From: Chrysophaeum taylorii
Taxonomy: Eukaryota > Sar > Pelagophyceae > Pelagomonadales > Pelagomonadaceae
DNA: 64,000 bases
Direction of reading: 5' to 3'
Assembly (NCBI GenBank): GCA_029834535.1
Contig: JAQMWT010000362.1
Coordinates: 310,001 to 374,000, forward strand
The notes under the pieces are model-generated. The model was not told the origin of the DNA, did not search any database, and worked only from the letters and a program-made list of their open reading frames with translations. Shown piece by piece: positions 1-9,547 of the stretch; within the stretch, counting starts at the first letter, position 1; each line of letters begins with the position of its first letter. The position numbers and the translations under genes were made by a program.

Positions 1-1499
1 CACCTTTTCTTCGCCGTTCGCCCCTTGTTGCCTCCCTATTTTGCTCTCTTTTCCTTTCCATTTGCAATTTTGCCCCCTTGGTCGCTGTCCTTTTTATCCC
101 TAGCCTTTGTGCTTCTGCCGCCCCTTCGCGCTTTCTTGCTTCCTCTGCGGTCCATTTTTTTTTTTTTTTTTCTAAACTCGCTTACCATACAAAAAGAAAA
201 CCGCCACGACTCCCACTCGTTGCTTCCAGGTCACCGCTCACCGCCTCCCCTCAGCCGGGTCTAGTAGACTTGCCTCTTTGGGCCATTCGCGCGTTGTGCT
301 TCGTACTATGTATTCAATCGACGTGCTACCGCCGCCGCCGCCAGAGCCCTCATCAGGCGGCTGCTGGTCGCTGGCTTGTCCTGACCTGTCTCGGCGCCCC
401 CCTGGCTCCACTGTCCGCCCTTACACCTTCTTCCTTCTGGCTTTTAGAGGCTGGAGCTTTTTCTTCCAGTTCGATTATCCATTCTGGCTCTACGAGCCTG
501 GGAGTTGCTCACCTTAATAATAACTAAAACTATCTTGACGACGCTGACTTGGCAAAAAAATACATAATTCACCGACATGGTGGGCGTTAACGTCGAGCGG
601 GAAATGTGTCTAGCCCATGAGGCGGTGAGTGCTGTTGGCTGCGGGCCGATGCGGGGGTACCGGGATATAAATAAGTCTTGGCGTTTGTGCCTGCCTCCCA
701 CTCACAGCAGTCGGGCTTCAAAGACCCATGACGTTTACTCTCTCCTCTTAGTTATTCGGATTCGTAAAAAACCTTGGCGGGGGTTTCGCACCGAGGGTTT
801 TTTTTGTAAAGGTCGACTGCTAAGAAGAAGGGGGGGTGTGCGCGTGGGTGGTTAAAAGTTTTAGTGCGTTGTGTGGGGGCATGAAGAATGTGCCTGACGA
901 GCTTAGATGGGTATGCGGGGCCTAGTCGGGGTCATCGCCGAGCCGCGGGGCAGGCGAAGAGAGGACGGGCCCCGCCCGTAATAAAAGGTCTAAACTAACT
1001 AACTAACTACCTTCAGACCTCTCCCTAGCATGGGAGCCAGGCCGGACCGACAGGAGCCAGTCCGGAATCACGAGCCTGTAGACGAGGAGCACCGAAAGGT
1101 CGGTCGGCGGAGAGTGACCATCAAGCTTGTCGCCATGCGACGAGGAGACCGCGATGTGACTGACAACCAACTCGTCGATAACCTTCCGTCTTCGCCCCCC
1201 GGGGCCATACCCCGTCCCACTGCGAACATTCCGGCTGCCAACCGGCCCGCCCGGGAGGCGAATAGGTGCCAACCTACGCCGGGAGGGCGGATGCCCTCGC
1301 AAGGCTCAGGATTCATGAGGCACCGTCCTCCATCGCAACCACAGTCGGCGATCAGGGTAAGGTCTAAAACGGGATGCAATAAGGGTTATTATTGGGTGGG
1401 TCAGATATTTTTGTAAGATCGCAAGGTTGAGCACTGCTACTACGTACCGAGCGTTGATATTATCGGCGCCAAGGTCGAGGGGAGGAGGCAAGGGGCCAA
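1..1499. other. Spacer with dispersed-repeat copy, no gene seen
   Basis: No open frame here has convincing coding character. The first 300 bases are CT-rich with a T-run around 153-171. Around 785-900 a segment beginning with GTCGACTGCTAAGA resembles the 109-bp tandem repeats near 30.6 kb. Positions 928-980 carry a 53-bp block that recurs at 31102-31153 and 32103-32154. A short TAAC run lies near 995-1010. Confidence 0.6.
928..980 (+). repeat. Dispersed repeat, copy 1 (about 53 bp)
   Basis: The block starts with GGGTCATCGCCGAGCC and ends CCCCGCCCGTA. It matches two other places in the window (31102-31153 and 32103-32154) with only a few differences. GCGGGGC and GCCCCGC inside it can pair into a stem. 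The other two copies run on into a further shared segment (GTTGCCGCCGGACGTATGTG), which is absent here, so this copy is shorter or has diverged. Confidence 0.7.
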
Positions 1500-2933
1500 A
1501 TGGAGGAGCCGTGGACGGTGTCGACGTCGGGTAGCCTCGGGTGGTTCTGCGACGGGGGCGTCTCGGGTTCCACGCTCGAGCACCTCGCCGCGCGCATTGT
1601 CGCCAGACAGGAGCCGTTGGCGGCCCTGATGGCGCTCGCGGATGGCGGCCTGGAGCTGAGTGGGAGGGTCATGCAGGTCGCGCAAAGTGTCGTCGATGGC
1701 GTCGTGGACGCCGCGCGCGCCATTCCCGGCGTAGCGAGGGCGACGGACGGTAAGAAGGAAAGCGAAGACTTGCTACCGCGATTGCGACGGTGCGAGCGCG
1801 CTATCCGGCTAACGGCCGCGACGACGAGCGACGCAGGGATCGTCGCGACTCTACGGGCGACGGCCGACGACTTGGCCAGGGCACGCGTCGAGTTGGAGCG
1901 ACGACCCGACGTGCTACGGTTAGTCGTCGGAGGGCTCCGGCGCCTCCCGGCGCGTCGCGAGAAGGAGTTTTATGCCGTCGTCGAGGAGCCGCAGCGTTTC
2001 CGCGCCATTCACCCGAACTCGGCCTTCAAACGGCGCTGGGACGTCTTGACGTCCTTCTTCGCTGTCTTGTGCGTCTTCGCGGGCGAAGCCGGCGCGCTAG
2101 CCCGCGCGGGTATCCGGTCGACGCCCGGCGTCTGGCGCGTCGCGGGAGACCTTGCGCTCGACGCTGCGGAAGCCCTCGCGCCCTCGCTCGCCTCTTTTCT
2201 CCGCGTCTGGTTCATCGTGGATATTCTCCTGAGCTTTGTCACGGGTTACGTCGACCGGCGAGGAGTGCTGGTGATGTCTAACCGTCGCATCGTGCTCAAC
2301 TACCTTTTCGGGTGCTTCGCGCTCGACGTCTGGTGTGCGACGCCCTATGACTGGCAGCCCGCGCTGCCGGATGACGCGTGCGAGACCGCGCTCACGTACT
2401 GTCCTCCGCCGCACCGAGGACTCCTCCTCGCCACCCGCGTCCTCTTGCGACGCGCGACGATCGTCGTCCCGCGCACTCTCGCCTTTGCCAAGCGCCGCGG
2501 CCGCCTGCGACAGGTCCTCATTTCGGGTCCGACCCTCGCGGGAGCCGCTTTGCGCCATTTCCGAACCCTTCGCCGCTCTCTCATCCTCCGCGTCAAGTGG
2601 CGCTCGGCGGCCGTCCTCGCCCGCCGCGCCCTTCACGCGCTCCTTCCGACCAGACCCGCCCGCCTCGGCCAGACGTTTTTTTCCGGAGGGAAACAAAGAA
2701 CACATCCAGTTCCTCAACTTGCCCCAGACGCGACGATCCCCACCGATCCCATCGCGACGACGCCACACGATGGTCATCATGATAATGATTTTCAGGAGGC
2801 GGCCGACGCGGCGGCGGTGCTAACCAATGGTGGTGTCGACCCTGCCTGCGACGACGACTTCTGGGCTTTTCCCAGGAGTTTCCATGAGGCCTGCGCCGCA
2901 CATCTCCCCAGTGTTGCGGTGTGTGGGGCTTAA
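1500..2933 (+). CDS. CNG/EAG-type channel voltage-sensor protein lacking a pore
   Basis: The 477-residue frame has a long N-terminal cytoplasmic part. The start of the cyclic-nucleotide-gated/KCNH ion-transport domain follows: IHPNSAFKRRWDVL before S1 (about 170-195), FIVDILLSFVTGYVDRRG across S2 (about 238-255), and NRRIVLNYLFGCFALDV in S3 (about 261-277). These match the family signature for S2-S3 (VDI...F.TGY.D..G). An Arg-rich segment around 340-385 could be S4. No pore-loop selectivity signature (GYGD/GFGD) and no cyclic-nucleotide-binding domain follow in this frame or in the 300 bp downstream. A complete channel would be roughly twice as long. It is either a truncated gene, a voltage-sensor-only protein, or a gene whose 3' exons I cannot find. 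The start is the first Met before the conserved frame. Confidence 0.6.
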   Translation: MEEPWTVSTSGSLGWFCDGGVSGSTLEHLAARIVARQEPLAALMALADGGLELSGRVMQVAQSVVDGVVDAARAIPGVARATDGKKESEDLLPRLRRCERAIRLTAATTSDAGIVATLRATADDLARARVELERRPDVLRLVVGGLRRLPARREKEFYAVVEEPQRFRAIHPNSAFKRRWDVLTSFFAVLCVFAGEAGALARAGIRSTPGVWRVAGDLALDAAEALAPSLASFLRVWFIVDILLSFVTGYVDRRGVLVMSNRRIVLNYLFGCFALDVWCATPYDWQPALPDDACETALTYCPPPHRGLLLATRVLLRRATIVVPRTLAFAKRRGRLRQVLISGPTLAGAALRHFRTLRRSLILRVKWRSAAVLARRALHALLPTRPARLGQTFFSGGKQRTHPVPQLAPDATIPTDPIATTPHDGHHDNDFQEAADAAAVLTNGGVDPACDDDFWAFPRSFHEACAAHLPSVAVCGA

Positions 2934-3245
2934 TAACACGAGGCCGACCTTTTTTTGTTGCTACGCGGCGCCACGAAACACAAACCCGCCCGTCGCAGCG
3001 TCCGTCCTCAAAGATTAGGAAAGCGCGTGTTTATTATTATATTTTTGTTACGAAGGACAATGTGGTAGCGACGTCTCCAGAAACCCCCTCCCCGCGGTAG
3101 GAACGGGACTTGTGCGCGTCGTCGTCATCGATAATTTGCCGTCTCGACCACCACCTCAGCAACGGAGGGGGTGGAGTCTAAGTACTATACCCACCAGGAC
3201 GACTCCTCGATGCCGGGTTGTTTGTTTGTTTGTTTGTTTGTTTGA
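2934..3245. other. Convergent spacer with (GTTT)n microsatellite
   Basis: This is the space between the 3' ends of the channel-like gene and ZDS. A GTTT microsatellite at about 3217-3244 abuts the ZDS stop codon. No gene is seen. Confidence 0.6.
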
Positions 3246-4943
3246 TTAGAGGCGCTGCTTGTTCGCGGCGGCGATGGCGTCAGCGCGGGCGATGATCTCG
3301 TCGGCCGCCATGATGCCCGACTTGGTGGCGCCCTCCATGCTATCGATATAATCCTGGTACGTGTAGGAACCGGCCAAGAAGAAGTTGTGGACGGGCGTCG
3401 CCTGCGAAGGACGGAACTTGTCCTGGCCCGGCTTTTCGCGGTAGAGAGACTGGCCGAGCTTGACGACGGAGGACCACGTGCACTCCAAGTCCTGAGCCGA
3501 CGGGAAGAGGCGCTTGATCTGCGCGACGCAGTCGGCAACGATCTGGTCTTCGGAGCGGTTGAAGGCGCGCGAGTCCATGACACACTGCATCAAGGAGCCC
3601 TCGTTCTCCTTATAATATTCGCCCGGCGAGGTGATGGCGAGATCGGCGAAGCAGGAAAACTCGACGTCGGCTGAGTAGAGCAAATTGTCGATGCCGGCGC
3701 CGCGGCCGTCGGAAAAGTCGCCGAGCACGGCCTTTCGCTTGAGGTCGTCTTGCATCTCGGTGATCCAGCCGTTGAATCGAAGCTGGACTGTCGCGATCGG
3801 GACGCACTCGAGCTGGTAGATATTGTCGAAGGCAGGGTACTGGCGAAAGGCCTCGGGGAGGAGCTTTTTGACGCCGGGAACGTCGCACGCGCAGACGACG
3901 GCGTCGAAGAAACGTTCCGTGCCGTCCGAGAGCTTGACGCCGCGGACGTGCGAGGGTTTGCCGTCGTCGGCCGTATCGTACAAGATATCGCGGATTCCGG
4001 TCCGCAGGCGCACCTCGACCCCTCGATCGTCGAGATACTTTAAGATGGGGTCGTGGAGATACGTCTGGGGCGAACCCTCGAGCATCCTCAGGACGGACGC
4101 CTCTGTTCTGATCGCGAACAGCATGAATATGGTAAGCATGCAGCGCGCGGAGATGTGGTCGCAATCAATAAATCCCAGGGCGTAGCTGATGGGGTCCCAC
4201 ATGCGCTCGATCGAGCCTCGAGACCCGCCTTTGCTCGTGAACCACTCGGTAAAGGTGACGTCGTCCAAATCGCGGACCATGTCCATGCCGCCGTCAAAGT
4301 CGAACAACGCGCGCACTATTGGGGAGGTCCCGAGCGCGAGGGCGTTGGCGGCCTTATCGAACCAGCCGAGTTGCTCGGTGCGCGCGAACGCCTGCAGCCC
4401 CGACACGGGCGCGCCCACCGGAAATCGGAAATCGAGCGCTCCGAGGTTTCCGCCTTCGTTGACGAAGGTATGAATATGGTCCTTAATTCGCAACATGTCG
4501 AACGAACCCGTCCGCCGCATGATACCGAAAAGGTTGTAATAGCACCCGAAAAACACGTGGAGCCCCATCTCGACGTGGTTGCCGTCCTTGTCCTTCCACG
4601 ACGACACCTTCCCGCCCACGAACGGCCGCAATTCGAAGATCTCGACCTCGTGACCGGCGTCGGCCAAGTCCATCGCAGCGACCATCCCGGCGAGACCACC
4701 CCCCACGATTCCAACCTTGAGCTTGGACGAGCTCACGACGCCCGGACCATTTTCAGCTCGCTTCATCAGGTTCTTGTTCAGGAACGCCTCGTTCCCGATC
4801 TGACGCTGCGCTGACTCCGACGTTACCGTTGCCGTCTTCACCACGGGACGCTCCCGCGGCGGCGCCGGCTGGGTTGTCCACGACTGTCGGCCGAAACCCG
4901 TCGTTGATGGCAAACAAAGCAACACCAACAACATCTTCTTCAA
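3246..4943 (-). CDS. ZDS: Zeta-carotene desaturase, plastid-targeted
   Basis: This 565-residue FAD enzyme converts 9,9'-di-cis-zeta-carotene to pro-lycopene in the plastid carotenoid pathway. The dinucleotide fold [10 protein letters not shown] sits at about 77-86, followed by [16 protein letters not shown]. The segment [15 protein letters not shown]...[15 protein letters not shown] followed by [20 protein letters not shown] is diagnostic of ZDS rather than phytoene desaturase. The C-terminus has the usual [19 protein letters not shown] flavin motif. Length is normal for plant ZDS plus a leader. The first about 16 residues are a signal peptide ([16 protein letters not shown]) followed by FGRQ and a Ser/Thr-rich stretch, the bipartite presequence with Phe after the cleavage site typical of red-derived complex plastids. 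Its start lies 33 bp from the start of the divergent dioxygenase gene. Confidence 0.93.
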   Translation of the reverse strand: MKKMLLVLLCLPSTTGFGRQSWTTQPAPPRERPVVKTATVTSESAQRQIGNEAFLNKNLMKRAENGPGVVSSSKLKVGIVGGGLAGMVAAMDLADAGHEVEIFELRPFVGGKVSSWKDKDGNHVEMGLHVFFGCYYNLFGIMRRTGSFDMLRIKDHIHTFVNEGGNLGALDFRFPVGAPVSGLQAFARTEQLGWFDKAANALALGTSPIVRALFDFDGGMDMVRDLDDVTFTEWFTSKGGSRGSIERMWDPISYALGFIDCDHISARCMLTIFMLFAIRTEASVLRMLEGSPQTYLHDPILKYLDDRGVEVRLRTGIRDILYDTADDGKPSHVRGVKLSDGTERFFDAVVCACDVPGVKKLLPEAFRQYPAFDNIYQLECVPIATVQLRFNGWITEMQDDLKRKAVLGDFSDGRGAGIDNLLYSADVEFSCFADLAITSPGEYYKENEGSLMQCVMDSRAFNRSEDQIVADCVAQIKRLFPSAQDLECTWSSVVKLGQSLYREKPGQDKFRPSQATPVHNFFLAGSYTYQDYIDSMEGATKSGIMAADEIIARADAIAAANKQRL

Positions 4944-4976
4944 CTCGCTCGGGGTTTAGGATAATTTTAAAAAGAG
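4944..4976. promoter_or_regulatory. 33-bp shared space between divergent ZDS and dioxygenase starts
   Basis: Only 33 bases separate the two start codons. The space contains an AT-rich stretch (TAGGATAATTTTAAAAAG). Any promoter must overlap the coding sequences or 5' leaders must be nearly absent, so the two genes probably share regulation. No TATA box can be assigned with confidence. Confidence 0.45.
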
Positions 4977-5963
4977 ATGCGCGACGAGAAGCCCCTCACC
5001 CCCCACGGGTTTGGCGTTCTCGTGGTTGTCGCGCTCCAAGATCTCGTCGAGGACGCCGCGCTCCGCGCCGAGCTCCGACACGCGTGGCACGCCTTCGGCG
5101 GGCTGCTGGCGATCAGAGGTCTCGAGGGCATTACGGCACGTCAGCTCGTTGACGTGTGCGCGAGCCTGGGTGGACCCGTCGAGACCGACCTCGATGCGAG
5201 CAAAAGCCGCTTCCAGGTCGAGCCGGGGGTCATGCGCATCGGCAATCTCCGCGACGCGGAGGGAAACCTCATTTCGATGTGCGTCGACTCGATGTCGCTC
5301 GACGGCTCGCCGCGTTGGCAACCGGAACGACGCGCGCCCGCCTGGCATACGGACTCGGTCTACCGTCAAAACCCGCCGGTCGGCTCGGCGCTTTTCTGCC
5401 GCCAGGCGCCGCCGGAAGGCGCCGAGACCTGCTTTTGCGACACGGCCGCGGGATACGCGGCCCTCCGGGCCGACGCGAGGCGACGCCTCGACGGCCTCGA
5501 GTGCCTCGCCAGTCTCGCGCACCACGATGCCAAAGTGCGCTCGACCAACCCGGAGTACCCCGTGCCAACACCCGACCAGCGACGGGCGAACCCACCGAAA
5601 CGTATCCCGTGCGTCCTCAGACACCCGCGCACCGGCCGCCCCGCCGTCTACGGCGTCAACAGCGGCACCTTCGCCGTCGTCCCCAAGGGTACGCCCATCG
5701 ATGCGACGCGCCTCGACGCGTTTGAGCTCGACGGATTCGAAGACCCCTCCGTCGACGCCGAACTTCGCTCGCTTCTCCCGCACCTCACCGCTGACCGCTT
5801 CGCGCTCGTCTGGCGATGGCAACCGGGCGACCTCGTCCTCTGGGACAATCGATGCACCATGCACGCTGCGACGGGCTTCGACATGGCCCGCTACACTCGC
5901 GAAATGTGGCGCCTCACTATCGTCGCCGACCACCCCGACGACGACCTCCCGCCCCAGCTCTAG
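4977..5963 (+). CDS. TauD/TfdA-family Fe(II)/2-oxoglutarate dioxygenase
   Basis: The 328-residue protein matches the TauD/TfdA clan in length and motifs. The iron ligands are seen as WHTD (His124, Asp126) and a distal His in CTMHAATGFD (about 296). Arg in REMWRLTIV (about 312) is placed to bind 2-oxoglutarate. WQPGDLVLWDNRCTMHAA is the typical C-terminal block. Such enzymes hydroxylate small organic acids, sulfonates or other substrates; the substrate cannot be read from the sequence. No signal or transit peptide is visible, so it is probably cytosolic. It is divergent from ZDS with a 33-bp gap. Confidence 0.85.
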   Translation: MRDEKPLTPHGFGVLVVVALQDLVEDAALRAELRHAWHAFGGLLAIRGLEGITARQLVDVCASLGGPVETDLDASKSRFQVEPGVMRIGNLRDAEGNLISMCVDSMSLDGSPRWQPERRAPAWHTDSVYRQNPPVGSALFCRQAPPEGAETCFCDTAAGYAALRADARRRLDGLECLASLAHHDAKVRSTNPEYPVPTPDQRRANPPKRIPCVLRHPRTGRPAVYGVNSGTFAVVPKGTPIDATRLDAFELDGFEDPSVDAELRSLLPHLTADRFALVWRWQPGDLVLWDNRCTMHAATGFDMARYTREMWRLTIVADHPDDDLPPQL

Positions 5964-7605
5964 TATCTGCTATAGTCTATATTGATAATTAGGGACGAAC
6001 GAGACCCCGCCGTCTCTCTATGATCCAGCGCTGGAAGGCACCTATCGCGCACCAAGCCTTGGTACTATTATCGGCAAAATCCGCGGCGTCCACAGCAACA
6101 TCCTTTCCACAGGATAAAATAAATCGGCGTCTTGTCTTGTTGCGGAAGCCGATCGCCTACGGACGAAGCCTGTCGCGGGTCCAAGACCACATAGCGGAGT
6201 AGGCGACAAGAACAGTTTGTTGTTCGTGAGCTGGCGCCGTCCGTCCCATAGGGTCTATACGATCGCGAGCTGTTCCGCGCATTCTTCGAAAATTTAATCC
6301 GCCAGATATAAGTGGACCGCCAGAGGACGGAGGCGCGACCCTCGATACTCGGACCCAGCCGGGCATTTCATCAGTGACGACTTGGAAATAGGCATCTTCA
6401 TCTATCTATCCGCGCCACTACGTGAAATTCGGCGAGTCGCGCTGCGCCTACGTCACGATGCTCGGCGGCGAGTGCCTGGTCGTCACTCTGCTCCGCGACG
6501 AGAGCCTGGTGTGGAAGCCGCGTTCCCCTCTGCCCACGACGAGACGGTCTGGAGCGATGACCGGCGGAAGCCAGCCCGTTGCTTACACCCGCGCTCCTGC
6601 CGGCTCCCGAGCCGCCGGCACTTAAAGAACTATCTGCGGTCGTGACGAAGACGCCGGCCGCCGCGGTGCCGGCTGCGGCCGATCAGGCCGCCGACTAAGC
6701 CCGACACGAGGAGGCGTAAAGAATCAAAGAGCCTATACCATGCAGATGCGCCGAAAAGGCCCGAATGTGTGGTCTTGACGCGAAGGACGACGCAGACGGC
6801 GACAACGTGGCGGTCCAGACCAGCCAGGAGGGGCTGTATGTAACTAACAGGAGGCCCGTGATCGTAAAGCCCTACGGGCCACAGCCACTCGCCTCGGGCG
6901 TGACGATATCAACATCGACCTCCGAGTAAAATCGCTACGTGCGGATCGACCTCAAGGCGGCTTAATCAAAGTCGCAGCTTTCAGCGGCGGAGAGCGAGGA
7001 CGACGTTGACTCGAAGCTAACGCCGCGTGCTCGAGACAAACGCGTCCAAGGTCTGACGGCCGCGCGACAGCACGCGCCATGACGCGAAAGATCGCGCTGC
7101 AAAGATCTCCGCCTATTCGCCCTACAGCTCCCGGAGCAGGGCGCTCTGATGACGATGTTGCCGGATGTTGAGGGAAAGATTTTTTTCGAGCGTTGCCGTT
7201 GTGTCAGAACAGGCTGCCCTTCGTCGCGGCGTCGCTCTCGACGACGTCCGTATTGGACGACGAAGGTGGGATCTTTGCACGGCGGCCACCCTCGAGCGGT
7301 GGCTCATGTGCTTAATTGAAAAAGGGGTGTTGATCACGGCGACATCATCGCAGTTTTCTTTTCTCGGATTTTTCCGACTACAACTCGGTATTATTCCACA
7401 CCGAACCACCGTTTTTTATCGCCACAGCAAGTGCGCCCGTCGTCGGGACGTCCGTCGACAACCGTGCGAGCCTGCCTCCCGGCACTCGCAATGATGCCCA
7501 TGCGCGGACGGACGGACGGACGGACGGACGGACGGACGGACGAACAAAAGCGCGGCTTGAGGTTAACAATAGCAAAACACCCTCCTTCATTCATGAATTA
7601 CGCTT
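5964..7605. other. Intergenic region, no recognisable gene; GGAC microsatellite
   Basis: Short open frames here resemble nothing I recognise. Around 6417-6550 one frame reads like coding sequence (KFGESRCAYVTMLGG then ECLVVTLLRDESLVWKP) but stops within 70 residues and has no start context, so it may be a degraded gene. A (GGAC)n microsatellite lies at about 7505-7543. Confidence 0.5.
7505..7543. repeat. (GGAC)n microsatellite
   Basis: About nine to ten tandem GGAC units, directly upstream of the convergent end of the minus-strand gene at 7606. Confidence 0.9.
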
Positions 7606-8529
7606 TCATCGCTGGTGATTGGAGGGGAGCCTTCGGTCATCAGCGTCGTCGTCTGTCCAGGCGACTCTTTTGGCGTCGTTGTCGCGCAGATCGTCGGGAG
7701 GAAGGGCGTCCTCGTTGATGATTTCCTGGATGCGGGCAATGACCGCGCCGACAAGGAGGGGCGCTCGCAGGACGCCAACGGTGGTTTGCTCGACGAGTCC
7801 GAGAGCGCCCTGGGGTTGGCGGTCCATGGGGCGTTGGACGAGACCATCGTCTCGCAGCTTGGCGAGGCGCTTGGTTTCGTAGGAGCAGAGGGCGTCGAAG
7901 AAGTAAGCCACCTGTCGTTCGATGCTCGCGAGGGGACCGCGGCTCGCCGCGGGGGCCTCGAGGGGACGTCGCCCCTCGCGGCGCGTCTCTTCCTTGACGA
8001 GGGAGTCAAAGAATTGCTCCAGACGGCCGAGGGCCGACGGCGGCGCGTCCATGGGCCGCGTCCTTAGCTTGACGCGGACCCTCTCGGACTCGGCAATAGC
8101 CGCGAGCTCGACGCTGATACGGTCGAGGGCCTCGCGCACCCAGCGTGCAACGGTCGCGAAAACATTACCCTCGACGACGTCGACGAATCGAGCTTCGAGA
8201 TTTCCCAACGGACCTCGCACGTCCGGCGGCGCGTCGCGAGGCCGCTGCGGCGCCCCGCCCCGTACCACGATCTGCGTCGCGCGGTACTCCTCCTCGTCGA
8301 GGACGGCCGTCGCGAGCTCGCGGGCGCGGAGGATCGTTGCCACGGCCTCGGGATCGCCCTTGATCGGGATCGTCTTGGTCGATCGCTCGACAGCACGCCG
8401 CCACTCGATGTCCTTGAGCGACGCCTTGGCGAGCTGGACTCGCCACGAGTCGAGCACCTGCAGCGCGTTCCCAGGGACGACGACCTCGAGGAGGACCACC
8501 ACGTGCCACATCACCACCACGTGCCACAT
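7606..8529 (-). CDS. Hypothetical protein with repeated RP.D.P..GPL..LE motif
   Basis: The 307-residue protein is not recognised as a named family. It begins with a hydrophobic stretch (MWHVVVMWHVVVLLEVVVPGNA) that could be a signal peptide. The body has at least four degenerate copies of one motif: PRDAPPDVRGPLGNLEARF, RPMDAPPSALGRLEQFF, EAPAASRGPLASIERQV and RPMDRQPQGALGLVEQ, spaced roughly 45-60 residues apart. Similar GPL-rich repeats occur, from memory, in plastid or thylakoid proteins of diatoms and relatives; I infer a plastid role only weakly. The doubled MWHVVV at the start comes from an 18-bp direct repeat at 8497-8530, so either Met could initiate. It is divergent from the MMADHC-like gene. 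Confidence 0.6.
   Translation of the reverse strand: MWHVVVMWHVVVLLEVVVPGNALQVLDSWRVQLAKASLKDIEWRRAVERSTKTIPIKGDPEAVATILRARELATAVLDEEEYRATQIVVRGGAPQRPRDAPPDVRGPLGNLEARFVDVVEGNVFATVARWVREALDRISVELAAIAESERVRVKLRTRPMDAPPSALGRLEQFFDSLVKEETRREGRRPLEAPAASRGPLASIERQVAYFFDALCSYETKRLAKLRDDGLVQRPMDRQPQGALGLVEQTTVGVLRAPLLVGAVIARIQEIINEDALPPDDLRDNDAKRVAWTDDDADDRRLPSNHQR
8500..8523. promoter_or_regulatory. Two CACGTG (G-box/E-box) sites in a tandem repeat
   Basis: CACGTG occurs at 8500-8505 and 8518-8523 within an 18-bp direct repeat between two divergent genes. CACGTG is the core bHLH/bZIP site. The sites overlap the annotated start of the minus-strand gene, so a downstream start there, or a non-coding role, is possible. 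Confidence 0.4.
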
Positions 8530-8565
8530 TATTCAGAACAAAGGATCGCATCCAACGGACGAAAC

Positions 8566-9057
8566 ATGATGCTGATCTCCCACGAGGGCAACGAGGTCGA
8601 GGTCTCGGCCGTCCCCGTGCCGCGGCCCCTCATGCGCGAGGTCGCGCACGTGTTCAAAAACATCAAGATCGACGACGCTGTCGTCGCTGTGCCCACGTGC
8701 CAACGGTCGCGCATGGAACTCGTGAACTGGGGCGAAGACGCCGCGGTAGAGAAAGACCGCCTCCTCGAGGTCTTCGCGGCCTTTGGCAAGCACCTCTGCG
8801 AGGATCTCGCCGCGCGCGGCCACTGGGCAGACTACATCGATCCATGTAGCGGGCTGCCGACGATCGCCAAAGACGGCACCAGCGTCTACGACGAGGTCGC
8901 AGGCGTGCAGGCCCTCCTCAAATACGACGTCTCCCAAGCCGGGCCCTGCAAAATCCTTCTCCACCCAAAATGGGGCTCGGCGGTCTACCCGGCCACGTGT
9001 TTTACGACCGCCCCCCAGGACGTCGTCACTGCCGTCCTCGGTGCCTACCGCACTTAA
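8566..9057 (+). CDS. MMADHC: MMADHC-like cobalamin trafficking protein
   Basis: The protein is 163 residues from the Met-Met start. It matches the plant/algal MMADHC-like family: WADYIDPCSGLPTI, VYDEVAGVQALLKYDV and CKILLHPKWGSAVYPATCF are the family's C-terminal blocks. In animals MMADHC routes processed vitamin B12 to mitochondrial methylmalonyl-CoA mutase or cytosolic methionine synthase; vitamin B12 dependence is common in marine algae. An upstream in-frame Met at 8503 would add a His-rich leader overlapping the divergent gene, so 8566 is preferred. No transit peptide is evident from that start. Confidence 0.8.
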   Translation: MMLISHEGNEVEVSAVPVPRPLMREVAHVFKNIKIDDAVVAVPTCQRSRMELVNWGEDAAVEKDRLLEVFAAFGKHLCEDLAARGHWADYIDPCSGLPTIAKDGTSVYDEVAGVQALLKYDVSQAGPCKILLHPKWGSAVYPATCFTTAPQDVVTAVLGAYRT

Positions 9058-9080
9058 AAGGGAGAAGCAGTAGGAGGGAG

Positions 9081-9497
9081 TTACCGGAGGGTAGTAGTAT
9101 CGCTGTGGCCGAGGTGCTGGTCGGGAGCGACGACGTCACGGATGCGCTGCTTGAGCTCGGGGACCTGCGGAAAGCCTCCGTCGCGTCGTCGGTCCCAGAC
9201 AACCTCCTCCCCGACTTCGACGACCCATTCCCCCCCACTCGCGTACTGCGGCGCGAGCGTCACTTCGCGCACCGAGCCGTCGTCGAACGTTGACAGAATT
9301 TCTTGTGCAAAGTAGGCCGACCTCAGCATCCACCGACACCCGGTGCAGTACTTGATTCGGACCGACGCGCCCTCGGTAGCGTGCCGCACGACGCGCGCCG
9401 CCGCGATTTTGTGATGATTACTCGGGGACACGAACGCCCGCGCGAACACGACGAACAACAAGATGCTCATGAATGATTGATTCGAAACGGACCACAC
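9081..9497 (-). CDS. SelW/Rdx-family thioredoxin-like protein (Cys form), plastid-type leader
   Basis: This 138-residue protein has the Rdx fold signature: beta strand then redox motif YCTGCRWM (Cys51-Cys54), followed by WDRRRDGGFPQVPELKQRIRD, which is typical of selenoprotein W relatives. The second redox residue is Cys; many algae and animals have selenocysteine there. The N-terminus (SFMSILLFVVFARAFVSPS) is a signal peptide ending before Phe, like an ASAFAP-type plastid presequence. The internal Met at 9470 may be the true start and gives a more typical leader. The likely role is a thiol oxidoreductase in the plastid. It is divergent from the polyQ gene at 9548. Confidence 0.8.
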   Translation of the reverse strand: MWSVSNQSFMSILLFVVFARAFVSPSNHHKIAAARVVRHATEGASVRIKYCTGCRWMLRSAYFAQEILSTFDDGSVREVTLAPQYASGGEWVVEVGEEVVWDRRRDGGFPQVPELKQRIRDVVAPDQHLGHSDTTTLR

Positions 9498-9547
9498 ACA
9501 ACGGCTTGCAAATGCGCGTTTAATCGACGACGACGACGACGTCGCAA

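Noticed and set aside
2097-2780. Long minus-strand frame opposite the channel-like gene
   Set aside because: It is antisense to well-conserved S1-S3 sequence, Arg-rich and without motifs; GC-rich coding DNA gives such shadows.
6382-6645. Short plus-strand frames near 6.4 kb as a gene
   Set aside because: One short stretch looks coding but there is no start, length or family; kept only as a remark.
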